Under the pieces are notes generated by a model, which was given only the letters and a program-made list of their open reading frames with translations, ran no database searches and had not been told where the DNA came from. Position numbers and translations under genes: made by a program. DNA of 64,000 nucleotides from Megaustenia siamemsis. Its lineage: Eukaryota > Mollusca > Gastropoda > Stylommatophora > Ariophantidae. Below are positions 21,355 to 32,893 of this stretch, one piece after another (the first letter of the stretch is position 1; each line of letters starts with the position of its first letter). The DNA lies in NCBI GenBank assembly GCA_032433765.1, contig JAVIAB010000041.1, positions 75,786,232 to 75,850,231 on the forward strand. The letters are read 5' to 3'.

Positions 21355-24300
21355 CAGGATCTTCTTCTTCTACCTTTCAGCTCCCTGTGGAGCATAGGTC
21401 TTCAACAAACACTTTCCAAACCGTTCTGTTTCTTGCCATTCTTTTAAGATAATTCCATGTCTTCCCCATCATCTTCATCTCTGCTTCCATCTGTTTTCTC
21501 CAAGAATATTTTGGTCTTCCTCTTTGTCATGTTCCTTGCAGATTCCAAAAAAGGGCCTGTTGTGTAATACTCTCAATTGGCTTCTGCAGTGTGTGTCCTA
21601 TCCAGCGCCATTGTCTTTGCTGAATGTCCTTATCCACAGGTATTTGATTGGTACATTTCCATAATTCTATGTTAGTGATTTGTCTTGCCATTTCCATCCT
21701 TTAATTCTGCATAAGCATCCATTAATGAAGGTCTGTATCTTCATGATTGTCATTTTTGTTGTTCTCCATGTTTCACGGCCATATAATAATGCTGACTTAA
21801 CATTGGAAATTTTAATTTTTTGTATTTAACTTAATTTATTTAGACTTCCATATTGGACATTTCCCAGTGCAACGAATGCACCTCTTGCTTTTGAGATCCT
21901 TATTTTGATATCATTCATTTCTCCTTCTTTGTCCACATTACTGCCAAGATATATGTAAGATCATATGTCTAGTAGAGTTATTTCTTCTATTATTATTTGG
22001 GTATTGCCATCTGCATTAATTCTCATAATTGTTATCTTACCACTATTTATTTTCAGTCCCAGCTGATCTCTCATCAAGTATGCTCATTTTATTTGGCATC
22101 TGTTGATGATTATATTATAGGAGAGCTATGTCATCATTAAAGTCTAAGTCATCAAGTTGCTTGGTCACTCAGTGATCACTGGATCCCTAATCTGTTGCTC
22201 TGAGTTATTTTCATAATCCAATCTATGGCCAGTAGAAAGAGAAATGGAGACAGAAGGCATCCCTGTCTTACTCCTGTTCTTGTTTCAAATGCTTCTGTAA
22301 GAAGCCCTTCATGCACAACACTATAACATTGTTTTTATCAGGTTAATGGACTTCCGTTTCCAAGATGGCGGATCTAGTCCACGTCCTCTCGATCGCTGCA
22401 GAAAATGCACCCAAGGTCTGATTAATTTCGGATCTTCATTGCACTTTTCTGCGTAAAAGTCAAAATGATGATATGCTTGATACATCTGTGTCGCTAAGAC
22501 GAGGTCGTAGGTCGACAACAGTCCGTTTTTGACGAATCAAGTGTTGTGAGTGAGACATTCCACCGTCCAGACTTCATCTGTGCTTTACGTCACATTAGTG
22601 CTGTTCAAGACCGTTATTGGGATTCTTTGACGCAAGTTATTTCCACGTTACACATTAATGTAAACTACTTCGTCAGTCGCAGTTTTGTCTCTTTGGGGAA
22701 GTTGCTTCGTGTTTTGTTCGTCGTAGACTACTTACACTTGAGTAATCAGACATAAGTCTAAAGGTATCGAGATTACGAGTTTGGCGACATTGTGGGCTAC
22801 GTCATCGTATTGGTTCCCTAAACCGGCCGTGCGCAAATCTTACGGTCTGCTGTTTGATGTGCAACAAGAATAAATTGACGACTGACTGTGTGTCTATATG
22901 TTCGGAATTGGAGTCATCAACGATGGCCTAACATCATCAAGTGCTACGATGATCATCATTTTCGGGAGGACGTGACTTACCGGTATATGGGGATAGGCGG
23001 CGGGAACAAATGAAGGCTATGCATGAAATGTGTTCCTTGTTGCAGTTTCCTCATATTACAAGTCGCATGTCTGTGTTAGTCACCTCTAGTGACTCGGGCA
23101 GATGGTGCTCGTAAACCTGGGAAGGCCGACCATCTAAGGGCAGAATCCCCCGACAGAAAAGATCAACTGCTGCCTTGCAGGAAGATTGGGGACAATCAAA
23201 GGCTAAGGAAAGCAAACCTGAAAAAATGCTGGCTGAAATCGGATGCACTGGGCCACTGGCGCAGAACACAGTGCAACGTATTAACGGGTGTTCAGTCAGA
23301 GTGGATCTGACAGACTCTAATTGTGATGTTCTGTCTGTGGGGGCGATCAACACACTTAGCCTGACAGCTGACTTCATATGAGAGTCTGGAATCCTTACTC
23401 TGATTGAGTCCTGAACGCAGAGAGAGAGAGAGAGATCAGGTTAATAAACTTTATGGGGATTCTGTAATGATTCAGCAACTTACAAAGCATTCCTCTGTCT
23501 AAGCCATCAGATGCCCTTTTGTAATCTAAGAACCCGATATAGAGTGGGGACTGTAGTTCTAAACTTTGCTCAACTATTATATGTAGAGTAATTATTTGAT
23601 CAGCACATGATCTGTTTTTCATAAAACCTGTTTGTTCATCTCTCAAATGTTTCTCTTTAGCCTCTTTTAGTCTGTCCAGAATGATTCTGCTTAATATTTT
23701 TCCTGGCACTGATAGTAGCATAATTCCCATATAATTTGTGCACTCCTCCTGTAAACTTCCTTTCTTTGGTAGTTTGATCATATGTCCTTCTTTCCAGTCT
23801 TGCCTCCTTAGCTAGTTTATCTATATATTTCCTCTTATCCCTTATAATGCATCTTCTCACTTCTTTGTTCATCTCTGTGTAAGCTTCCTGTGTCGTGGCT
23901 TAGTACTACTTATTTTGCTTTTATTTATGTCTGCTTTCTTATTCTTTCTTTCTTTAATTTTATCCAGGGTCTCTGCTGTCGTCCATGCCTTATTCTTACA
24001 TTCTCTTTTTTCTAGGGTTTCTTCACATGTTTCCCTCCATATATTCTTTACCTGTTTCCAATGATCTTCTATATTTATTGTATTTTCTAGTTGTTGGAGG
24101 ACTTGGTATTTGTTTGAGATTGTGACTGCAAATTTATCTTTAATACCTTGTTTTTAAGAAACCCTACATTGAAATATTGTCTACCATTTTTCACTGTAGT
24201 ATATCTCTTCAGTTTAAGTTTAACTTTGGCTAGCAAAAGATGATGATCTGAAGCCACATGTGCTCCACTATATACTTTTACATCATGTAAAGATGACAAA

Positions 24301-25262
24301 AACTTATTTTTAATATATATGTGGTAAATTTGATTCTTCTTTCTATGATCTGGTGATACCAATGTAGCTTTATGTATTCTTTTATGTTGGAATATTGTCT
24401 CATAGGCTAATTTGATAAGAGCACAGAGGTTCACAAATATCTCTCAATTCTCATTCATTTCTCCAAGTCGATGTTTTCCATAAATTCTTCAAAGCCTCTG
24501 TTGTCTGATCCTACTTTAGCATTTAGGTCTCCCATCAAGATTATAATATCCTTGGCTCATCTTTCATCCATCTGACATTGCAGCTGTTTATAAAATTCAT
24601 CATTAACTAAATCATCCTTATCATTGGTTGGTGCGTAGCATTGGAAAATATATATTTTTATTTTGTTTTTTGGTGTTTTAAATGTTTCTCTTATAAGACC
24701 TGGCCCTTCTGCATTCCATTTTATCAGTGTCTTCTGTACGTTCATGATAACACTACAGTTACCCCATTACTATGTTGTGCTCCAGGTTCCTGGTGTCCTG
24801 AAGATAAAATCATTTCTCCTAAGTATAGTTTTATCCTTTCCGTTCCTAACCATCTTGTTTCACACATTTCTAGAACATCATTTTGTAGTTTGTCATTTCT
24901 GCTACTACTTGTGTAGCTTTTCCCTGTTCAATTAAGGTACATACATTCCAGGTGCCAATGGTGGAGGATTTCCTGGTAGACAAAAGGTGAGTCGGTGACT
25001 AGAGCTACTTGTGGCTTTCTCTGGATTGCATCATACATCTCTTAGACAGAGAGCGTTTATCTTTCCTGGATGGTGGATTTACTTCTTTTTTTCTTTTCTT
25101 AGACTTGTCTATGTTTATGAAGTTTTTTTGGCTTATTTTTTTTTTACAGTACAGGATAGCCAGTCCCATGTTCAACCCTCCTTAGTTGCTTCTTATGAAC
25201 ATGCCTGGTCGGAAACAGCACCACAATTCTTTACACCCCTTTCAGGCCCCAGCAGTGTACAG
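21355..25262 (-). mobile_element. RTE-like LINE, GAA-tailed, near full span, interrupted
   Basis: A minus-strand LINE of about 2.8 kb once the nested insertion is removed. From its 5' end (about 25262): an endonuclease start TIGTWNVCTL at about 24930-24960; endonuclease pieces including IYIFQCYAPTNDKDD (24557-24745); a linker; RT with EEHLRDEQTGFMKN-type motifs (23395-23781); and, beyond the nested insertion, RTGVRQGCLLSP near 22250-22300. The 3' end has the LxxTYAPQG-like words and a (GAA)n tail at 21360-21370. Stops and frameshifts occur throughout, so it is a pseudo-element. It sits inside the 34-bp minisatellite. Relatives are at 26216, 43480 and 55295. Confidence 0.85.
22348..23434 (+). 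mobile_element. Non-autonomous deletion derivative of the AG-tailed RNase H LINE, full length with TSD
   Basis: A 1087-bp insertion within the GAA-tailed LINE. An exact 11-bp duplication ATCAGGTTAAT flanks it (22337-22347 and 23435-23445), and joining the flanks restores the host RT reading frame. The 5' end is GGACTTCCGTTTCCAAGATG, with a YY1-like CAAGATGGCGG word starting 14 bp in. The interior is CpG-rich. From about 23165 to 23310 it matches the RNase H region of the LINE at 34505-35200. It then jumps to that LINE's extreme C-terminus (LTADF) and 3' end (GATTGAGTCCTGAACGCAG) plus an (AG)n tail. RT and most of RNase H are missing, so it must have moved in trans. Confidence 0.9.
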
Positions 25263-26085
25263 GCACCATAACTAGATATTTTACCTTTATTCTCCAGCCC
25301 CATAACTAGACATTTTACCTTTATTCTCCAGCCCATAACTAGACATTTTACCTTTATTCTCCAGTCCCATAACTAGACATTTTACCTTTATTCTCCAGTC
25401 CCATAACTAGACATTTTACCTTTATTCTCCAGCCCCATAACTAAACATTTTACCTTTATTCTCCAGCCCCATAACTAGACATTTTACCTTTATTCTCCAG
25501 TCCCATAACTAGACATTTTACCTTTATTCTCCAGTCCCATAACTAGACATTTCAACTGTATTCTCCAGCCTCATAACTAGACATTTTAACTGTATTCTCC
25601 AGCCTCATAACTAGACATTTTAACTGTATTCTCCAGCCCCATAACTAGACATTTTACCTTTATTCTCCAGCCTCATAACTAGACATTTTAACTATATTCT
25701 CCAGCCTCATAACTAGACATTTTAACTATATTCTTCAGCCTCATAACTAGACATTTTAACTATATTCTCCAGCCTCATAACTAGACATTTTAACTGTATT
25801 CTCCAGCCTCATAACTAGACATTTTACCTTTATTCTCCAGCCCCATAACTAGACATTTTACCTTTATTCTCCACACCCATAACTAGACATTTTACTTTTA
25901 CTCTCCACACCCATAATTAGACATTTTACTTTTACTCTCCCCACCCATAACTAGACATTTTACTTTTACTCTCCACACCTATAACTAGACATTTTACTTT
26001 TACTCTCCACACCCATAACTAGACATTTTATTTTTACTCTCTACACCCATAATTAGACATTTTACTTTTATTCTCCAGCCACACA
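25263..26085. repeat. 34-bp minisatellite, right segment
   Basis: About 24 further units, with core CATAACTAGACATTTTACCT and TTTATTCTCCAGCC. Subtypes cluster: TTAACTGTATTCTCC and TTAACTATATTC units at 25550-25800, and TTTTACTCTCCACACC units at 25890-26060. Units here mostly read ACTAGAC, whereas the left segment mostly reads ACAAGAC. Confidence 0.95.
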
Positions 26086-26215
26086 GAAAGACATTTGCAG
26101 AACCCAGAAATGAAATAAATATTGTAATGGTGGAGTTTTTTAAACCTTAATTACCATAAACATATATTTTAGTCCCATAAACTCCTCTAATAATGTAAAA
26201 AGAGGATATAAAAGT

Positions 26216-26440
26216 TATTCTTCTTCTACCTTTTTAGCTCCCAGTGGAGCATAGGTCTTCAACAAACACTTTCCAAGTCGTTCTGTTTTTTGCTATTCTT
26301 TTAAGATCATTCCATGTCTTCCCCATCATCTTCATCTCTGCTTCAATCTGTCTTCTCCAAGAATTCCTTGGTCTTCCTCTTTGTCTTTTCTCCGTGGATT
26401 CCATAAAAGGGCCTGTTGTGTAATACTCTCAGTTGGCTAA
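26216..26440 (-). mobile_element. GAA-tailed RTE-like LINE 3' end
   Basis: Nearly the same 3' 220 bp as at 21355-21580: TTCTTCTTCTACC tail complement, then GTGGAGCATAGGTCTTCAAC and CCTTGGTCTTCCTCTTTGTC. 5'-truncated. Confidence 0.85.
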
Positions 26441-26636
26441 TAAAAGTTATTATTCTGTTTTAATTTCCTACATAAATATCATAATGTAACACATTTTTGT
26501 GAAGCATTTATTGTACATCTTTAATAAATACATCTCATGAAAACTGTTTTTAAAAACTGAAGAGTTTGATGTCCCAGATTAAGATACATGGACTCTACAG
26601 TTAAATCTGTAATGTAATTTATCCACACAAACTTAC

Positions 26637-26728
26637 AATTAACAATGGCAATAGCTGCAGGGATGAAAACCACAACTGCAGTTATAACTGAGATCAGTAG
26701 AATTGTAAACACAAACACTGTTGCCATT
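26637..26728 (-). CDS. Candidate exon encoding a membrane segment
   Basis: The minus strand shows a pyrimidine-rich acceptor ending CTAAG at 26729, then 92 nt open in one frame: VFVFTILLISVITAVVVF followed by IPAAIAIVN. The donor-like GTAAGT lies at 26631-26636. The peptide is strongly hydrophobic and could form one transmembrane helix. Incoming phase 2 and outgoing phase 1 do not match the first visible exon of the PPxY gene upstream, so I treat it as separate. It could start at its internal ATG (26727) or be an internal exon. No partner exons are identified, and a chance open frame is possible. Confidence 0.35.
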
Positions 26729-26744
26729 CTTAGAGGATGAAGAT

Positions 26745-27325
26745 TGACAATATAAGAGCTACTTCTTTATTCAATAATTGTATGTTCTGAAAACAAACAA
26801 AAGAACTGCATGTAAAATAGACATTGATGAAAAATAATTGTTTAATAAACAAAATTACAGAACAAAAATGAGTCATTTTGCAAGGATTCATTGATATTGT
26901 ATTGTTATATAAGTATTCTGAAGCCCCTTATTCTAAAGTTTTTGTTTTTTAAAAATACTAGTTTTTGAAGTTAATGTTATTACAAAAATGTGAACAGTTT
27001 AAACACAAATCAAACATCATAACACTAGTCTTTCTTCTGTTTCTCTACACTTTTTTTAGACAGCAATATAATATATATATAATTTCATTGAAAGCAGTGC
27101 TCAGCCCAGCCCATAGTTACGAACATAAACTTAAAGTGAGTGATGCAGCTCATCTTTGAATGACACTGGTGAAAGTAAGCATAAATGAGTCTTCTGTGTT
27201 CATTGTGTACTGTACTAGGTGAGTGTTTAATAAGGTAGTCTTATTCTTCAAAAATTTAGCTAAAGTGACAGTCACAATTATATATTTAATTTATATCTGT
27301 TAAATGTTGAGAAGGTTGTACATTA
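26745..27325. other. No gene recognised
   Basis: AT-rich sequence with no supportable feature. Confidence 0.4.
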
Positions 27326-27329
27326 ATTT

Positions 27330-27680
27330 AGTCTTTAATAGCCGAAACCTACTTATGTTTTGGTTTATATTTTTTTTTGCTCTTCTGTTCACCTCTGCTC
27401 TTGTTATGTTTCCTAGTGTTTCTGATATTCTGTCTGGTGTTCTCGCGATGTTTATTGAAGGCTCGTTGTGTTGTGTTTTGATATTTTTGCCTGGTCATGT
27501 GGCCAAACCATTTTATTTGTTTCTTTATATATTCTAAGGCGAGGGCTATTCCTAGCTTTTTTTCTCAGTTCATTTCTTATTTTATCTCTCAGGCTGTTTC
27601 CTGTCACTCATCTAACACATTTAATCTCAGTAGTGGTTGTTTTTCTTATTGCTCTTGCATCTATGATCCAGGACTAGCAT
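27330..27680 (-). mobile_element. LINE 3' fragment (family G)
   Basis: Collinear with 33880-34125: GTGTTCTCGCGATGTTTATT, GAAGGCTCGTTGTGTTG, then GCGAGGGCTATTCCTAGC and TTTTTTCTCAGTTC. On the minus strand these regions carry LINE C-terminal-like words. It lacks the 33800-33880 part. Confidence 0.55.
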
Positions 27681-27743
27681 TGGTAGCACAGCTTTGGAAT
27701 GAAGATCGTATTGTAGAGTACCAGTTTTGCCTCTAGATTATAT

Positions 27744-27834
27744 CCTTGTTGCACATTTGTGGTGATAGCTGTCCAATGATTTGACAATGACAGCTATCAC
27801 CACTACTGACCTGACCAACAAGGAATCTTCTCCC
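27744..27834. repeat. Nested inverted repeat (hairpin)
   Basis: Perfect 15-bp arms GTGGTGATAGCTGTC (27759-27773) and GACAGCTATCACCAC (27789-27803) are separated by a 15-base loop. Outside them are further arms TCCTTGTTG (about 27743-27751) and CAACAAGGA (about 27826-27834). It could be a short palindromic element or a transcribed hairpin. Confidence 0.8.
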
Positions 27835-28480
27835 TGTCAATAACTATGATGTTCACGGTTACTGCACCTTTTTTTTTCTCTTAGTTTGACATTTATTTCA
27901 CTGGAAACTATCAACACTTTTTTTCTAAAAACCAAAACACACTCAACCTTCTGATCTAAGTGGGCCTATTCTATTTGTTCATGTATTTTTTTAAAGTTAT
28001 ACTACATATACTAAGTTACAGGCTTACCTGAATCTATCAATCTATCTAATTTAGACAATTTTCTGATAACAGTTGTCATTTTATCTTCTTTTCATTATTT
28101 TATATATATATATTAAGTTTTTTTGTTTGCTAACTTTTCAGTCCCCTCACATTTTCCATGATGATTTTAAAAAAAAGTACTGTACAGTGAGATGAAATCA
28201 AAGTTCACCCTCACTACTGCTCATTACTAAATTAGCTTTTGTAGGGTGTTATTGTTACTTTTAGGTAAAAGTCCGATAAATTATTTTAGTAAAAGAGTGA
28301 TCTTAGTTGTGGCGTCACAACAAAACTAGAGTGGTTTTCAAATATTGAATGAAAGTCACAAATTAGATCGCTTCTCGCAAAGTTTTAGTTAGTCCGGTAA
28401 ATTAAAGTTCACGAGAGTAATGTCCCCTTGAGTAACACTGCACTTTATTCTGACCCCTAACTGTAGGATCCAAGGTTCAT
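27835..28480. other. No gene recognised
   Basis: AT-rich sequence with a small (TA)n at about 28103-28112. No coding sequence is supported. Confidence 0.4.
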
Positions 28481-28949
28481 CATCATCATCGAGTGCCATC
28501 TCTGCAAAAAAAGGTTGGCTACCATGGAGCACCATTCTGCTCTGTCTCTTGCTTTGATGGTGCAGGTTGTCATAGGCTGATTTGTCCATCTTTTGATGTT
28601 ACTCATCCATGTTAGTCTTGGTCTGCCTCTTTTTCCTTGTATTTTCCCCACCAGGATTACTTTTAGTAGGCTGTTGTGTCATTTAACTTGTGTTTAGTAG
28701 TTCTCTTTTCATTTTTAGTTGTTTTAAGACTTCATCATTTATTTTCTTTTCCTTCCATCCAATTCTACCTTTTCTTCTATAAATCCACATTTCAAAGGCT
28801 TCAACTCTCTGTTCTGTTTTCTTGTCTAATGTCCATGTTTCTGCACCATATAGGAATGTTGAGAAGAATTAACATTTTGCTATTTTTAGTTTTAGCCCTG
28901 GTGTTATTTGTTTGTCACATACTAGCTTTCACCATTGCTAAGACATCCA

Positions 28950-29340
28950 AACATTTCTATGCCAGCTAAACAATAAATGATAAATAACATTTTCTACCAA
29001 CTTTGTACTATGAAAGTCAAACATGGACTCTTTCTAAATCACTGTTAAAAAAGATCAATACATGTGAGATGTGATGCTTGAGAAAAGTAACAAACAACAC
29101 AAGAAGAGATAGAATACCAAATGAAATCATAAGAAAAATGGTAGGAACAATACCCTGCAAGAAAATATAGAACAACAACTTTAATAGTTTGATATATCAA
29201 GGGCGTTCTTCTCAAGAATGCATGGACAAAGACCAAGAGGAAGACCCAGAAGAAGATGGATAGATGCAGTGACAGAGACATGTAACAACAAAGGAAAATC
29301 ACTAATTCAGACAGTTTGAGCAGCTCAAGAATGACAAATG
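28950..29340 (+). mobile_element. LINE C-terminal fragment nested in family F
   Basis: Plus-strand words CMDKDQEEDPEEDG, or in the shifted frame GQRPRGRPRRRWIDAVTE, are the RGRPRxRWxD motif typical of LINE C-termini. No tail or target duplication is resolved; it coincides with a gap in the host element. Confidence 0.6.
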
Positions 29341-29706
29341 ATATACTATTCCTATTTTTTTGTTTATTTCAGTTTTACATTTTCCATCACTGGTAATAGT
29401 ATGTCTAAGGTAGTTGTAGTTCTGAACTGTCTCCAGGTCTATTCCTTCAATTTTGATATCCACTTGTGGGTTTTGAGTATATTCTTTGTTTATGATCATA
29501 GTTTTAGTCTTTTTGATATTCATATCTAGTCCATATTTTTTGCTTTTCATATTTATTTCATTAAGTAATTGTTGTATATCATTAGGATTTTCTGCAAGTA
29601 GTACAGTATCATCAGCATATCTTAGGTTATTGATTATCTTTCCATTAATGTTTAGGCCTGGCATCTCTGTGATGTTTTTAAAGATTCGCTCAGTGTATAG
29701 ATTGAA

Positions 29707-31480
29707 GCAAAAGAGGCATGACTAAAACAGAGATGCAAAGAGATTGAAATGCAACAAAAGGAGATGCCAAAGCTATACACAAACAAATTGAAGAATTAAC
29801 AGGAAGAAAAACGCAATCAAAAACTGAATGTTTAAGATCAAAGGAAGGAGAACTGTTGATTGAACAAGAAAGCATAAGGGAACAATGGACAGTACATCAA
29901 TACATTACAGATCTTTATAATGATAAATGAACAGAGATAAATATTAAGGATAATGGAGAAGGACCAGAAATACTCAAAGAAGAAGTGGAAGACGCCATGC
30001 GCAAAATGAAAACAGGAAATGCTCCTGGACCAGATAATATAACTAAAGAAGAGATTGAAGCCATAGGTGATTTTAAAATAAGAATAATAACAAAAATATT
30101 GAATGATATCTACAACACCAGATGTATACCAGGCTACCTGCTCGAATCAATATTTACAGCCCTTCCAAAGAAATCTGGTGTGATTGAATGTGATGATCAT
30201 CGCACAATAAGCCTTATAAGTCACATGACTAAGATATAACTAAGAATCATCATGCAAAGAGTGCGAAACAAAATCAGTTCAGAAATTAGTGATGGACAGT
30301 GTGGTTTTGTTAGAGATAAAGGAACAAGCAATGCCATATAAATCATAAGATCTTTAGTACAAAGAGCCATAGAGGTGAAAACAGATCTGCACCTATGTTT
30401 TATGGATTATACAAAAAAGCATTTGACAAAGTAAAGCATCAAGAAATAATCAAAATTTTAAAAAGCATAAACGTAGACAGCAAAGATCTAAGAATAAAAA
30501 AGAACATGTACTGGCAACAAACAGCGGCCATAGGAACTGGAAATCAATTCAGAATGTTTCAACAAAAAAAACAGGGTGTTAGGTAAGGCTGTGTGCTGTC
30601 ATTAGATTTGTTTAATATTTATAGTGAGATTATTTTAAGATCCATAAGGGGCATTCCTGGAATAATAATCAGAGGTCATAGTATAAATAATCTAATGTAT
30701 GCTGATAATACAGTATTAATCGCTAAGAGTGAAAATGAGTTACAAGAAATGTTAGACATTATAGTGAAATAAAGCAAAATAAAGGACTCAGGCTTAATAG
30801 CAAAAAGACAGAAGTAATGGTAACAACGAAGAAAAAGACATCACCTCAGTGCAAAATAAAGACAAGTGGAGCAACATTAAAACACGTAAATGAATTTAAA
30901 TATTTGGGAACTTTGTTAACCTCAGACGGAAGATGTACAACGGAAGTGAGATGCAGAATGGCTCAGGCAAATGCAGCTTTCCAAAAATGAGAAAGATACT
31001 ATGCAATCCATATTTGACAATAGAAACAAGAAAAAGAGTTCTTAAATGTTATGTAGAGCCAGTCTTAACATATGGATGTAAATCATGGACAATAGGACAA
31101 CAGACAAGAAAATCACTAGAGTCTGTAGAAATGTGGTTTTACAGAAGAATGTTGATAATACCATGGACAGCTAAGAAGAGTAATTAAAATGTTCTGAAAG
31201 AGGTCAAAGCAAAAAGAGAGCTAATTTCCAATATTAGGAAGAAACAATCATAATTTTTTGGCCATGTTATAAGAAGAAAACAACTGGAATATATTGTAAC
31301 AACTGGGAAAATTGAGGGACAAAGACATAGAGAGAAGCAGAGAGAAAAGATACCAGACAGCTTAAGAGAATGGCTCTGGCAGAAGGTCAACAACAGAAAT
31401 GATAAATAACTGTCGTGATTGAAAGTTATGGAGAGATATGATCACCTATGCCAGCAGGCCCGGTACTTGATGATGATGAT
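29707..31480 (+). mobile_element. RTE-like LINE (family E, GAT-tailed), nested in family F
   Basis: A 1.77-kb insertion flanked by AGATTGAA (29699-29706 and 31481-31488). It carries the end of the linker, RT start (MRKMKTGNAPGPDNITKEEI at about 29995), TALPKKSG, a decayed AFDKV box, MYADNTVLI (Asp to Asn in the second catalytic position) at about 30700, YLGTLLTSDGR, VLTYGCKSWT and MLIIPWT (30933-31187). It ends GGTACTTGATGATGATGATA. Several stops. The same 3' end is seen at 52991-53690 and 57070-57345. Confidence 0.88.
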
Positions 31481-32150
31481 AGATTGAACAAGCTTGGTGA
31501 TAGGATGCGTAGGATTCCTTACTCCTCTTTTTATATCAATGGGTGTAGAGTTCTCTTTGTTATATTTTATTATTGCTGTTTGCTCCCAGTATAGATTACA
31601 TATTAGTGGTATGTCCATGTCATCTAGATGTATCCCTTTTAGGCATTCTATAAGTTGTTTGTGGTGTACTCTATCAAAAGCTTTGGTGTAGTCTATGAAG
31701 CAGGCATATATTGGTTTGTTTACTTCTGTGTATTTTTCGATTAATGTTCTCATGCAGAATATGGCTTCTTTTGTCCCGCTATTTTTCCTAAATCCAAATT
31801 GCTGCTCATCTAATTCAGTATTGATTTTATTCTGAATCCTTCCTTGTATAACTTTTAGCAAGATTTTTGTAACATGGCTCATTAGACTTATTGTTGTAAT
31901 GCCACTGCATTCAACTGCTCGATTCCTTATAGGCAATGCAATGAAAGTTGATATCTTTAGTTCATTTGGTCTGTATCCTGAATGTTATATGTCATTGCAT
32001 ATGTCTGTAATCACTTCAATGCCAAAATCTTCTAGTACCTGTATCATCTCTATCTGTATGATGTCAGGTCCTGCTGCTTTTCCCTATTTCAATGTTGGCA
32101 TAGCTTTGTCCACCTCAGATTTAAGATGTTATAGTCTGGTGTACATTTTA

Positions 32151-32529
32151 TAATTGGTTTCTCTTTGACTGATTTATGATAAAACTAGCCCTAACCATGA
32201 ACCTAAATACTAACATTATTTTTAGTATTTGAAAACTATTGTAGTTTTGTTGTGATGCCAGCTAAGGGGAGATCTCTCATAGTTTACATGTCTAAACTAG
32301 GACTTTTACTCACTTCTCAATTCAGATGCTATTTTTGTTTAAAATTATTATTAGTTAATCGTGATCATTTAGATGATGTACCTTTGTATGTTTCTGCCTA
32401 CTTTCCTGGTAAATATGCCTTAAATGTTGATGTGCTATCCGACATACACACCCAAAAGCACTTGTGCATTTTCTCTTTTTTTTTTACGGACATTCCTCAT
32501 CATATTCACTATTGTTTCTCTTTTCTCTA
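32151..32529. other. No gene recognised
   Basis: A 92-codon plus-strand frame (32252-32530) is open but has no motif I recognise. Confidence 0.35.
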
Positions 32530-32568
32530 GAATTAGGGGTCTTCTAATAATAGATTGAGAACCACTGA
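32530..32568 (-). mobile_element. hAT-like terminal sequence (reverse)
   Basis: AGGGGTC followed by GATTGAGAACCACTG. Reverse-complemented this is CAGTGGTTCTCAATC, close to the Charlie-type hAT end. No opposite end or transposase is seen. Confidence 0.45.
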
Positions 32569-32893
32569 AACGGAATAAAGTGCAATGTTTACTCATGTGG
32601 ACATTATGCTTCCGAACTGATCCAAGTTGTAATTTACGGGGCTAAACTTGACCATTTACCTACTATTATTAGACCTCTCTACTCTGGTAAACACTTCTGA
32701 CTTCTTTCTTTGATTCCACAGTGACTTCACACGACGGCTTCCAAGAATCAGAATCAATCTTTCTTAGATTTTCTCTTTGAAGTGAATATCATCTGTGAAA
32801 ATATTCAGATCATCGATTGTATTATTTTCTAACTCTCATAGTCTCATTCATACTCTGCTTTAATAATTAAAGAAATACTTTAAAACGTTCCTG

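Larger units (their letters stand above)
28483..32150 (-). mobile_element. RTE-like LINE (family F, GAT-tailed), twice interrupted
   Basis: Minus-strand element with its 3' tail (CATCATCATCATCG) at 28477-28492. C-terminal GRPRLTWMSNIKRW and RDRAEW are at 28389-28651. RT lies in two blocks: 29302-29716 (LRYADDTVLLA, KKTKTMIINKE) and 31484-32140 (ISLMSHVTKILLKVIQ, FRKNSGTKEAIF, IDYTKAFDRVHHK, IDIKRGVR). The blocks are split by the plus-strand element at 29707-31480. Between 28914 and 29345 an additional fragment replaces about 60 bp of the family F sequence. The 5' part before the RT is absent. Stops and frameshifts are present. Confidence 0.88.
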
